Shown here: positions 1 through 7,700 of the stretch, piece after piece
How the letters are laid out: each line of letters opens with the position of its first letter
How positions within the stretch are numbered: the first letter of the stretch is position 1
Source: Mycolicibacter longobardus
Lineage (GTDB): Bacteria; Actinomycetota; Actinomycetes; Mycobacteriales; Mycobacteriaceae
Reading direction: 5' to 3'
Assembly (NCBI RefSeq): GCF_002102265.1
Contig: NZ_LQPG01000026.1
Span: 62,001-126,000 of the forward strand
Length of the DNA stretch: 64,000 bases
Made by a program: the position numbers and the translations under genes
Notes under the pieces: model-generated
Told to the model about the DNA's origin: nothing
The model's database searches: none
The model's input: the letters and a program-made list of their open reading frames with translations, nothing else

Positions 1-1
1 T

Positions 2-490
2 AACCTGGATGGCACCGTGGCGCTCGTAAACGAGTTGGCGGCCACGCTGGCCAACCGCGAGCCACCGCCGGGTCTGTCGGCCGAAGAGCTGCTGTCGCGG
101 ACCTGGTGGAGCGGGCCGGAGATCTTCTTGATCATCGACGACATCCAGCAGTTCCCGCCCGGCTTCGACTCGCCGTTCCAGAAGGCCGCGCCCTGGGTGA
201 CCCGCTCGGCGGACGTGGGCCTGCACGTGATCGCCACCCGCACGTTCGGCGGCTGGTCGTCCGCGGGGGCCGATCCGCTGCTGCGGGCCCTGCACCAGGC
301 CAACGCGCCGCTGCTGGTGATGGATGCCGACCCCGACGAGGGCTTCATCCGCGGCAAGATGAAGGGCGGTCCGCTGCCTCGCGGCCGTGGCCTGCTGATG
401 GCCGAGGACACCGGAGTGTTCGTGCAGGTCGCCGCCACCGAACTGCGGCGGGCAGCGACGCATGAGCGCGCGGCCAGCCCAGCTGGCTGA
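2..490 (+). CDS. eccC5: ESX-5 secretion ATPase EccC5, C-terminal part
   Basis: This is the last 162 codons of the FtsK/SpoIIIE-type ATPase that powers the ESX-5 type VII secretion system at the inner membrane; the gene begins before the window. The fragment holds part of the last ATPase domain: a hydrophobic strand ending in two aspartates (LIIDD, about residue 42 of the fragment) is a Walker-B-like motif, and the stretch after it resembles the region of EccC that binds the C-terminal signals of Esx substrates. Identity rests on this motif plus position directly before PE, esxM, esxN, espG5 and eccD5. Nothing looks broken in the visible part. Confidence 0.9.
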   Translation, partial: NLDGTVALVNELAATLANREPPPGLSAEELLSRTWWSGPEIFLIIDDIQQFPPGFDSPFQKAAPWVTRSADVGLHVIATRTFGGWSSAGADPLLRALHQANAPLLVMDADPDEGFIRGKMKGGPLPRGRGLLMAEDTGVFVQVAATELRRAATHERAASPAG

Positions 491-855
491 GCTGGGGTTT
501 CCCGTGACCGCTGTGGCCCGCGCAACAGGGCCACGGCGGTTGCTGGCGGGGTCACACCCGGCGCGGCCGGGTCGGATTCGGCGCGTCCGGATTTTTAACC
601 GGCTCCCGGGTGGCCCCGGTGTTCGGGCCCTCGGTATGCGCACTGCCGGACCGGAAAAGTAGCAACGTGTTTAACCAGGTTGACCTGGTTATATCGGCCG
701 GCCCCGCCGGTGTTCCGTTGCCCGATTGTTAGCCAAGGTGAACAATTGTTATCACCAGATGAACAGTCGGCATAGTGGGCCGTGTCGGTCGCTTACAGCC
801 TCTAGGATCGGAGGCAGAGTGATTGCTGACCCGCGATCCGAGGAGGAATTTCCAA
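491..855 (+). promoter_or_regulatory. Upstream region of the first PE-esxMN cassette with two dyads
   Basis: This 365-bp gap contains no gene I can support. It holds two inverted repeats. One is perfect, 8+2+8 bp, at 673-690 (AACCAGGT-TG-ACCTGGTT). The other, at 737-756, has GGTGA/TCACC arms around an AACAATTGTT core. A -10-like TAGGAT lies at 803-808, and an AGGAGG Shine-Dalgarno at 841-846 serves the PE start at 856. The gap is AT-richer than its surroundings. It is probably the promoter and operator region of the PE-esxM-esxN unit; the binding proteins are unknown. Confidence 0.45.
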
Positions 856-1155
856 ATGTCGTTTGTGAATGCGCAACCCGAAGCGCTGTCGGCCGCGGCC
901 GGGAGCCTGAGCGGTATCGGGTCGGCGTTGAATGCGCAGAACGCGGCCGCTGCCGCCCCGACCACCGGCGTGGTTCCGGCCGCTGCTGACGAGGTCTCGG
1001 CCCTGACCGCCGCGCAGTTCGCCGCTCACGCGACGATGTACCAACAGGTCAGCGCTCAGGCTGCGGCAATCCACGAGATGTTCGTGGCCACCCTCAACAG
1101 CAGCGCAACCTCCTACGCGGCCACCGAGGCCGCCAACGCTGCCTCGGCGGGCTGA
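856..1155 (+). CDS. PE family protein, ESX-5 locus (PE19-like)
   Basis: A 99-residue PE-domain-only protein, the size of the short PE proteins (such as PE18/PE19) of the M. tuberculosis ESX-5 locus. The start is set by AGGAGG nine bases before ATG 856. The chain is two Ala-rich helices of the usual PE hairpin and ends with the type VII signal Y-x-x-x-E (YAATE) near residue 88. PE proteins normally fold with a PPE partner and are exported by ESX-5 with the chaperone EspG5. No PPE gene stands beside this one, so its partner must be encoded elsewhere, perhaps the PPE at 11626. esxM follows 220 bp downstream. Confidence 0.9.
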   Translation: MSFVNAQPEALSAAAGSLSGIGSALNAQNAAAAAPTTGVVPAAADEVSALTAAQFAAHATMYQQVSAQAAAIHEMFVATLNSSATSYAATEAANAASAG

Positions 1156-1375
1156 TTGACCAGGACCGTATCGCCGGCTATCGGGCTGCGACGACGCCGT
1201 CCCGATTCGATGGGCGTTCTAGCGCGATCGAAGATTTCACCGGCTACGGGCTGATCGAAGGGGGAACCATTCATACGTTCAAGGCCGGTCGTCGGTTACC
1301 GACCTAGCCGGCAGGAAAATCCTGCAACCGCACAACCAATCAGAAACAACGAACTTCAGATAAGGAGACACAACA

Positions 1376-1672
1376 GTGGCAACACGTTTTATGACGGATC
1401 CGGACGCGATGCGTGCGATGGCGGGTCGTTTCGATGTGCATGCGCAGACCGTTGAGGATGAGGCCCGTCGGATGTGGGCGTCCTCGACGAATATCTCCGG
1501 CGCTGGCTGGGGTGGTCTGGCCGAGCGGACGTCGATGGACACCATGGGTCAGATGCAGACGGCGTTTCGCAACATCGTGACGATGTTGCACGGGGTGCGT
1601 GATGGCCTGATTCGTGACGCGAACCACTACGAGCAGCAGGAAGCTGCCTCGCAGCAGATCCTGGGCAGCTAG
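1376..1672 (+). CDS. esxM: ESAT-6-like protein EsxM (CFP-10-type partner), copy 1
   Basis: A 98-residue WXG100 protein, the first gene of an esx pair secreted as a heterodimer with EsxN through ESX-5. The W-G-G turn is at about residues 43-45, and the C-terminal half carries the secretion signal Y-x-x-x-E (YEQQE). The GTG start follows an AGGAGA Shine-Dalgarno. Many codons end in T, unlike the surrounding G/C-ending usage; I take this as a feature of the esx genes themselves, since both copies share it. esxN starts 20 bp after the stop. The protein is identical to the one at 10202-10498. Confidence 0.95.
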   Translation: MATRFMTDPDAMRAMAGRFDVHAQTVEDEARRMWASSTNISGAGWGGLAERTSMDTMGQMQTAFRNIVTMLHGVRDGLIRDANHYEQQEAASQQILGS

Positions 1673-1692
1673 CAGAAAAGGGGAATCGAGCT

Positions 1693-1977
1693 ATGTCTAT
1701 CAACTATCAGTTCGGTGATGTGGATGCCCACGGTGCGCTGATTCGTGCGCAGGCGGCTTCGTTGGAGGCTGAGCATCAGGCGATCGTGCATGATGTGCTG
1801 GCTGCCGGGGACTTCTGGGGTGGTGCGGGTTCGGTGGCCTGCCAGGAGTTTGTGGCGCAGTTGGGTCGTAACTTCGCGGTGATCTATGAGCAGGCCAATG
1901 CTCATGGTCAGAAGGTGCAGACCGCCGGCAACAACATGGCCAACACCGACGCCTCTGTCGGTTCCAGCTGGGCCTGA
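1693..1977 (+). CDS. esxN: ESAT-6-like protein EsxN, copy 1
   Basis: A 94-residue WXG100 protein with the W-G-G turn in the middle (DFWGGAG). It matches the EsxN (Mtb9.9) subfamily, the partner of EsxM exported by ESX-5. The start follows an AAAAGGGG-type Shine-Dalgarno. It is translated from the same message as esxM. A 14-bp GC-rich hairpin follows 19 bp after the stop, between this gene and espG5. The protein is identical to the product of 10519-10803. Confidence 0.95.
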   Translation: MSINYQFGDVDAHGALIRAQAASLEAEHQAIVHDVLAAGDFWGGAGSVACQEFVAQLGRNFAVIYEQANAHGQKVQTAGNNMANTDASVGSSWA

Positions 1978-1996
1978 GCGCCTCGCAGTCCGCAGC

Positions 1997-2032
1997 GCGG
2001 CAGCACACCCGATCAACGGGGTGTGCTGCCGC
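1997..2032 (+). terminator. Strong hairpin after esxN, copy 1
   Basis: A perfect 14-bp stem (arms 1997-2010 and 2019-2032) with an 8-base loop. No T-run follows here, so it may be an RNA-stabilising element or a partial terminator inside the ESX-5 transcript rather than a full stop. The copy at 10823-10858 has a T-rich tail. Confidence 0.6.
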
Positions 2033-2141
2033 GTACTGCAATTTGTGGGTGGTGCCGAGCGTCGCGGCGCCGTCGCGTGATCCAATAGCCAAGTACTCGA
2101 CGAGCTAATTGCAGCGAACGACCTGGTAGAGGAGGGTAGTG

Positions 2142-3041
2142 ATGGACCCGAGCACCCGCACCGACATCACCGTCAACGTCGAGGGCTTCTGGATGCTGCA
2201 GGCGCTGCTGGACATTCGCCATGTCGCGCCCGAATTGCGTTGTCGACCTTATGTTTCCACCGATTCAAACGACTGGCTGTCCCAGCATCCCGGGATGGCG
2301 GTGATGCGCGAGCAGGGCATTGTCGTCGACGACAAGGTCAATGAGACGGTCGCCGCGCGGATGCGGGTGCTGGCTGCACCGGACCTCGAGGTGGTCGCGC
2401 TGCTGTCGCTGGGCAAACTGCGCTACGGGGTCATCGAAGCCGATGACCAGGAGCCCGGTACCCGCGACATCCCTGACAACGAGTTCCGGGTGCTGCTGGC
2501 CCGGCGCGGCGAGCACTGGGTCTCGGCGGTGCGGGTCGGCACCGACATCACCGTTGACGATGTCGCGGTGACCGACGCCTCGTCGATCGCGGCGCTGGTG
2601 CTCGACGGCATGGAATCCATCCACCACGCCGATCCGGCCCAGATCACCGCCGTCAACGTGCCCATGGAAGAGATGTTGGAGGCGACCCAGAGCTGGCAGG
2701 ACTCGGGCTTCAACATTTTCACCGGGGGAGACCTGCGCCGGATGGGTATCAGTGCCGCCACCGTCGCGGCGCTGGGGCAGGCACTGTCCGAGCCGGCGGC
2801 CGAAGCCGCGGTGTACGCGCGGCAGTACCGCGACGACGCCAAGGGCCCGAGCGCCTCTGTGCTGTCGCTCAAAGACGGATCAGGCGGCCGCATCGCGCTG
2901 TATCAGCAGGCGCGAACCGCGGGATCCGGCGAGGCATGGCTGGCGATCTGCCCGGCCACCCCGCAACTTGTCCAGGTCGGCGTCAAGACGGTCCTGGACA
3001 CCCTGCCCTACGGAGCCTGGAAAACGCACCGGAGGGTCTAG
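2142..3041 (+). CDS. espG5: ESX-5 PE/PPE chaperone EspG5
   Basis: A 299-residue cytosolic chaperone. In the known family EspG5 binds the tip of the PPE helical bundle and keeps PE-PPE pairs soluble until they reach EccC5. The sequence matches EspG5 over its whole length, including the N-terminal T-D-I-T-V-N-V strand and the C-terminal L-P-Y-G-A-W-K-T-H-R-R-V. ATG 2142 is preferred over the GTG three bases upstream because GAGGAGGG lies at the right distance. It follows the esxN hairpin and precedes eccD5 by 186 bp. Confidence 0.93.
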   Translation: MDPSTRTDITVNVEGFWMLQALLDIRHVAPELRCRPYVSTDSNDWLSQHPGMAVMREQGIVVDDKVNETVAARMRVLAAPDLEVVALLSLGKLRYGVIEADDQEPGTRDIPDNEFRVLLARRGEHWVSAVRVGTDITVDDVAVTDASSIAALVLDGMESIHHADPAQITAVNVPMEEMLEATQSWQDSGFNIFTGGDLRRMGISAATVAALGQALSEPAAEAAVYARQYRDDAKGPSASVLSLKDGSGGRIALYQQARTAGSGEAWLAICPATPQLVQVGVKTVLDTLPYGAWKTHRRV

Positions 3042-3227
3042 CGGTCTACTCGGGAAGTGCCGGAGCGCCAAATACCATGTGGCGGACCGAAAAACTGCCG
3101 GTAAACACGAATCGTGCGAATAACTTGAAGTGCCTTTAGAATTGGAAAGACTTTTGGAAATGACAAATTGCGAGGCGGCACCGATGGGTTCTCTTGCGTC
3201 AGTATTCGTCGATCAGGTGGTGTGGTC

Positions 3228-4739
3228 GTGACCGCGGCGATCGAGGCCGCGCAGGCAGGCGGCGAAGTCTCCTCGGCGCCGCGGGCTGTGGTGGTCGGGG
3301 TCATGGCCGGTGACGGCGTCCAGATCGGAACATTGCTGGACGCCGACGCGCCGGTGTCGGTGATGCTGGACCCCCTGCTGAAGGTGATCAACGGGCGACT
3401 TCAGGAGCTCGAGGAACCCGTTCTGGAAGCCGACGGACGCGGTCGCTGGGTGCTGTGCCTGGTCGACGGCACGGCGCTGCGGCCGAACCAGTCGCTGACC
3501 GAACAGGAAGTCTACGACGGCGACCGGCTGTGGCTGCGGTTCATCGAGGACCGAGAGCGGCGGTCGCCGGTTATCGAACACATCTCCACCGCGGTAGCGG
3601 TGAACCTGTCGAAGCGCTTCGCCCCGGTCGATGCGGCGACAGCGGTGCGCGTCGGGGTGTCGACCCTGGCACTCGGCGTGCTGCTGGCCACCGGACTGCT
3701 CGCGGCCTGGCGCTACCATCACGACACCTGGCTGACCGCCGGATTCAGCGCCGGGCTGGCCGTGCTGGTGTTGATCGCCGCCGCGCTGATCCTGATTCAG
3801 GCCCGCAACGCGGCCGAACGGCGGGTTGGCGACATCCTGCTGGCCAGCGGTCTGGTTCCACTGGTGGTCGCGGCTGCGGCCGCGGTACCCGGCGAGGTGG
3901 GCGCCGCACACGCCGCGTTGGGATTCGGTGTCGCCGGCATCGCCGCGCTGTCGGTCATCCGGCTCACCGGACGGCAGTTGGCCACCTACTCCGCCGTCGC
4001 GGTGATCAGCGTCGCGGTGATGTTCGGCGGCGTGCTGCGAATGCTGTTCCTGACCGGCGCGGTGACCCTGATGACCTGCGTGTACCTGGTATGTGTGCTC
4101 GCCTATCAAGGGGCGCCGTCACTGTCTCGGTGGCTGGCCGGCCTGCGGTTGCCTGTCTTCCCGTCGGCGACCAGCCGCTGGGTGTTCGAGGCTCGCCCGG
4201 ACCTGCCGACCACGGTGGTGACCGCTCCCGGCGCCCCGCCGGCCCTGGAGGGCCCGGAGTCGGTCCGCGAGGTGGTCCTGCGCGCCGAACGGGCCCGGTC
4301 CTTCCTGACCGGGCTGCTGTCCGGACTGGGCGTGCTGATGGCGGTATGCGTCACCGGACTCTGCGATCCCCACTCGGACCGGTCCTGGCTGCCGGTGTTG
4401 CTGGCCGGTCTGACGGCCGGATTCCTGGTCTTGCGGGGCCGTTCCTTCCGGGACCGCTGGCAGGCGGTCACCGTCACGCTGACCGGCCTGGTGATCGTCG
4501 CGGCCGTGGTCGTGCGCTTCGTGGTGGTGCAGTGGACGCCGACGACCCTGGTGGTCGGCGTAGCCGTGTTGGTGCTGGTCCCGATGTTCGGGCTGCTGTC
4601 CGCGGTGATCGTGCCGAACACCATCTACAGTCCGTTGTTCCGCAAGTTCGTCGAGTGGATCGAATACCTGTGCCTGATGCCGTTGTTCCCGCTGGCACTG
4701 TGGTTGATGAATACCTATGAAGCCATCCGGTACCGCTAG
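3228..4739 (+). CDS. eccD5: ESX-5 membrane channel component EccD5
   Basis: A 503-residue membrane component of the ESX-5 core complex. Residues of about 15-120 form the ubiquitin-like cytosolic domain; the rest is a series of hydrophobic segments (about 11) typical of the EccD family, which forms the membrane vestibule. GTG 3228 is chosen because it gives the family length of 503; an in-frame start exists 60 bases upstream but would add unmatched residues. The 3' end overlaps mycP5 by 23 bases, indicating co-translation. Confidence 0.93.
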   Translation: MTAAIEAAQAGGEVSSAPRAVVVGVMAGDGVQIGTLLDADAPVSVMLDPLLKVINGRLQELEEPVLEADGRGRWVLCLVDGTALRPNQSLTEQEVYDGDRLWLRFIEDRERRSPVIEHISTAVAVNLSKRFAPVDAATAVRVGVSTLALGVLLATGLLAAWRYHHDTWLTAGFSAGLAVLVLIAAALILIQARNAAERRVGDILLASGLVPLVVAAAAAVPGEVGAAHAALGFGVAGIAALSVIRLTGRQLATYSAVAVISVAVMFGGVLRMLFLTGAVTLMTCVYLVCVLAYQGAPSLSRWLAGLRLPVFPSATSRWVFEARPDLPTTVVTAPGAPPALEGPESVREVVLRAERARSFLTGLLSGLGVLMAVCVTGLCDPHSDRSWLPVLLAGLTAGFLVLRGRSFRDRWQAVTVTLTGLVIVAAVVVRFVVVQWTPTTLVVGVAVLVLVPMFGLLSAVIVPNTIYSPLFRKFVEWIEYLCLMPLFPLALWLMNTYEAIRYR

Positions 4740-6540
4740 GGGCGGGCGTCGGCTGCGGCGCACCGCGGCCGCCGGCGCCGCGATGATCATGATGGCCAGC
4801 GGGTCGTTGGCCGGGATGCCGGCCGCCGGTGCGGTCGACCCGCCGGGGATCGATCCGGCGGCGTTGCCGCCCGACAGCCCCCCCGGACCGCCGCAGACGA
4901 TGCGGCAGACCTCGTATTGCACTGAGGTCGGCGTGCTGCCGGACACCGACTTCCGGGTGCAGCCGGCCTATATGGACATGCTGAACCTGCAGGAGGCCTG
5001 GAAGTTCGGTCGCGGGGGAGGCGTGACGGTCGCGGTCATCGACACCGGCGTGACCCCGCATCCGCGGCTGCCGAACCTGATCCCTGGCGGCGACTACGTG
5101 ATGGCCGGAGGCGACGGGCTGTCGGACTGCGATGCGCACGGCACGCTGGTGGCGTCGTTGATCGCCGCGATGCCGGACAACGGGGTCACTCCGCTGCCAC
5201 CGCCGCGGCAGACCCGCCGGCCGCCGTCGGTTCCCACCAACGAACCCACGCCGACGCCAGTGGCGCCGCAGACGACGATCATGGTGATGCCGCCGCCTGC
5301 ACCGCCGCCGGCACCGCCACCAGCCGAGGGAGAGGAACCAGCCCCCGGCGGAGGCCCGGCTCCCGCTCCCGCCCCGGCCCCGGCCCCGGCCCCGGCTCCG
5401 GCGCCCGCTCCGGCTCCTGCGCCCGGCCCGGCTCCGGGCCCCGGCGGTGCGGCGTCCTCGGCCCGCACCGCGGACCATGCCGCCGCAGGTGCCACCCAAC
5501 CGGCCGGCTTCTCCGGACGGGCACGGGTGGCGCCGGTGGACTTCCGCGCACCGAGTGCACCGCCACCGCCCGGGGCGGCACCCGATGCGTTCAGTGGGAT
5601 CGCCCCCGACGTGCAGCTGATCGCGATCCGGCAATACAGCACGGCCTTCGGCCCCAAGGAGCCGTTCGGGGACGGACAGGACCCGCAGTTGCGGGAGAAG
5701 ACCGATGGACTGCGCACCATGGCCCGGGCGATCGTCCACGCGGCCAACATGGGCGCGCAGGTCATCAACATCTCGCAGGCCATCTGCATGAACGTGCGAA
5801 CCATGCTCGATCAAGCCGATCTGGGCGCGGCCGTGCGCTACGCCGCCGTGGAAAAGAACGTGGTGATCGTGGCCGCCGCCGGGGACACGAGTTGGCGGGA
5901 CTGCAAGCAGAACCCGACCTACAACGCCATGCGCCCAGACGACCCGCGCGACTGGAACGGTGTCAACACCGTGGTGACGCCGGCCTGGTACGACGAGTAC
6001 GTGCTGACGGTCGGCGCGGTCGACTCGGCCGGTGCGCCGCTGAGCAAGTCGAGTGTGGCCGGCCCTTGGGTGTCGATCGCCGCACCCGGTACCGACATCG
6101 AAGGACTCTCACCTCGCGATGACGGACTGATGAACGCGGTCGACGGCCCGGAGAACTCCCTGCTGGTTCCCTCCGGAACCAGTTTCTCGACCGCGATCGT
6201 GTCCGGTGTGGCGGCCCTGGTGCGGGCCAAGTACCCGGAACTGTCGTCGCACCAGGTGATCAACCGGTTGATCCGGACTGCCCGCCCGCCGGCGCGCGGG
6301 GTCGACAATGTGGTCGGTTACGGCATCGTCGACCCGGTGGCGGCACTGACCTGGGACGTGCCCGACGTTCCGGCTCAGCCGCCGGAGCGGTTGTCGGCGC
6401 CGCTGCAGGTGCCGCCGATGCCGCCCGAGCGTGACATGACCCCGGCCTGGGTTGCCGGCGCCGGCCTGTTGGCGGCGCTCGCGGCGGCAGGCATAGCACT
6501 TGGAGTGGCAGCATTGCGACGATCACGTAGGAACCGATGA
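4717..6540 (+). CDS. mycP5: Mycosin-5, membrane-anchored subtilisin-like protease
   Basis: A 607-residue protease that caps and stabilises the ESX-5 membrane complex on the periplasmic side. Visible parts: signal peptide (about 1-40), catalytic Asp in VIDTGV (about 109), His in DAHGT (about 141), Ser in SGTSFS (about 490), and one C-terminal membrane helix (about 572-598) with a basic tail. Between His and Ser lies a long Pro/Ala/Gly-rich insertion (about residues 160-290) with a run of Ala-Pro repeats near 213-240. It corresponds to the loop-5 insertion of mycosins. It overlaps eccD5 (23 bp) and eccE5 (ATGA). Confidence 0.95.
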   Translation: MKPSGTARGGRRLRRTAAAGAAMIMMASGSLAGMPAAGAVDPPGIDPAALPPDSPPGPPQTMRQTSYCTEVGVLPDTDFRVQPAYMDMLNLQEAWKFGRGGGVTVAVIDTGVTPHPRLPNLIPGGDYVMAGGDGLSDCDAHGTLVASLIAAMPDNGVTPLPPPRQTRRPPSVPTNEPTPTPVAPQTTIMVMPPPAPPPAPPPAEGEEPAPGGGPAPAPAPAPAPAPAPAPAPAPAPGPAPGPGGAASSARTADHAAAGATQPAGFSGRARVAPVDFRAPSAPPPPGAAPDAFSGIAPDVQLIAIRQYSTAFGPKEPFGDGQDPQLREKTDGLRTMARAIVHAANMGAQVINISQAICMNVRTMLDQADLGAAVRYAAVEKNVVIVAAAGDTSWRDCKQNPTYNAMRPDDPRDWNGVNTVVTPAWYDEYVLTVGAVDSAGAPLSKSSVAGPWVSIAAPGTDIEGLSPRDDGLMNAVDGPENSLLVPSGTSFSTAIVSGVAALVRAKYPELSSHQVINRLIRTARPPARGVDNVVGYGIVDPVAALTWDVPDVPAQPPERLSAPLQVPPMPPERDMTPAWVAGAGLLAALAAAGIALGVAALRRSRRNR

Positions 6541-7700
6541 AGGCACAGCACGCACTAGGTCTGAACCTGTCCTGGACACGGGTCACCACGGTATTCCTGA
6601 TCGACATCGGGATCCTGGTCCTCGCCGGCCACTGGCCCGGCGACGCAATGGCTGCCGACTACGCGTGGTGGTCAGGGGTCGGTGTTGCCGTGCTGGTGAC
6701 GCTCATCTCGTTGGTCACCATCCGGCAGGTGCCGATCAGCACGATCTGGGCGGCCTGGTTGGCCGATCAGTTCACCGACCCGGAAACGGTGCTGAACCGC
6801 GGCCGCACCCCCGCGGTCGACCATCACCGCCGCTTCGGGCGTGAGACGATCGGCGTCCGCGAACACCAGGGCCGGCTGGTGTCGATGATCGCCGTCGCAG
6901 GGCGGCCGGGTCCGGCCAGCGGCCGGCACCGTCGCAGTTCGGAGCCGACGACGCTGCCGCTGGAGCGCCTCGCGGCCGGGCTGCGCCAGTTCGACATTCG
7001 GCTGGACAGCATCGACGTGGTCTCGGTGGGGACCCGCAGCGCGCCCCGCGACTCCGACGAAGCCGAAGAGAATCCGTCGATGCCCGATCAGCGCCGCACC
7101 TGGGTTGTGCTGCGAATGGACCCGCAACACAACGTCAACGCGGTGGCGGCACGCGACTCACTGGCCGCCACCCTGGCGGCGGCCACCGAGCGGTTGGCCG
7201 AAGAGATCGACGGACGCCAGCTCAGCGCCCAAGTGGTCCGCGCCGACGAATTCGACGCCGTCGACGAAGCCGTGCTGGCGGGCCTGGAAGCCGCGCACCT
7301 GCGGCGCCGGTTGTTCCGCGCACGCCCACCGGGCCACGTCACCAACTTCTGGGTGTCGCCGGCTGACATCACGGCGGAGAACATCGAGCATCTGTGGTAC
7401 CCCGAGACCGACACGACCGTGGTGACGGTGCGCCTCGCCCCCGATGGCGGCCGCACGACTGCGGTGTCGGTCCTGGCTCGGTACCACGGTGCCGACCGGC
7501 CGAGTCGAGACATGCGGGCCGCCCTGAACCGGTTCGTGGGCCGAGGTCAGCTGCAGGCGGTCTGTGCCAGTCTCCCGGCGCCCACCGCGCATCGGCGCAT
7601 GTCGGTGCCGGGGCGGGTTCTGCAGAGCGGCGAGCACCTGCCGGTGTCGGTGGACGTGGTCGACGAGTACATACCTGCGGCGGCCGGGACGCACCCGTGA
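6537..7700 (+). CDS. eccE5: ESX-5 core component EccE5
   Basis: A 387-residue peripheral subunit of the ESX-5 membrane complex. Two hydrophobic helices lie near residues 16-33 and 44-64; the remaining chain is a soluble, mainly cytosolic domain, as in other EccE proteins. It begins in an ATGA overlap with mycP5 and ends in a GTGA overlap with eccA5, so the three are translationally coupled. It is slightly shorter than the roughly 400 residues I recall for the M. tuberculosis protein. Confidence 0.92.
   Translation: MKAQHALGLNLSWTRVTTVFLIDIGILVLAGHWPGDAMAADYAWWSGVGVAVLVTLISLVTIRQVPISTIWAAWLADQFTDPETVLNRGRTPAVDHHRRFGRETIGVREHQGRLVSMIAVAGRPGPASGRHRRSSEPTTLPLERLAAGLRQFDIRLDSIDVVSVGTRSAPRDSDEAEENPSMPDQRRTWVVLRMDPQHNVNAVAARDSLAATLAAATERLAEEIDGRQLSAQVVRADEFDAVDEAVLAGLEAAHLRRRLFRARPPGHVTNFWVSPADITAENIEHLWYPETDTTVVTVRLAPDGGRTTAVSVLARYHGADRPSRDMRAALNRFVGRGQLQAVCASLPAPTAHRRMSVPGRVLQSGEHLPVSVDVVDEYIPAAAGTHP

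Larger units (their letters stand above)
1377..2032 (+). repeat. Long direct repeat, copy 1 (esxM-esxN-hairpin)
   Basis: A 656-bp block repeated in the same orientation at 10203-10858. It begins at the second base of the esxM start codon and ends with the last base of the hairpin after esxN. Reading both copies side by side I find only five differences, all silent and all within esxN (copy 2 positions about 10582-10651). The flanking sequence on both sides is unrelated. The encoded EsxM and EsxN proteins are identical between copies. Confidence 0.95.

Noticed and set aside
5094..5804. Minus-strand Gly/Ala-rich frame that looks like a PE_PGRS-type protein
   Set aside because: It is the complement of the Ala-Pro repeat region of mycP5.
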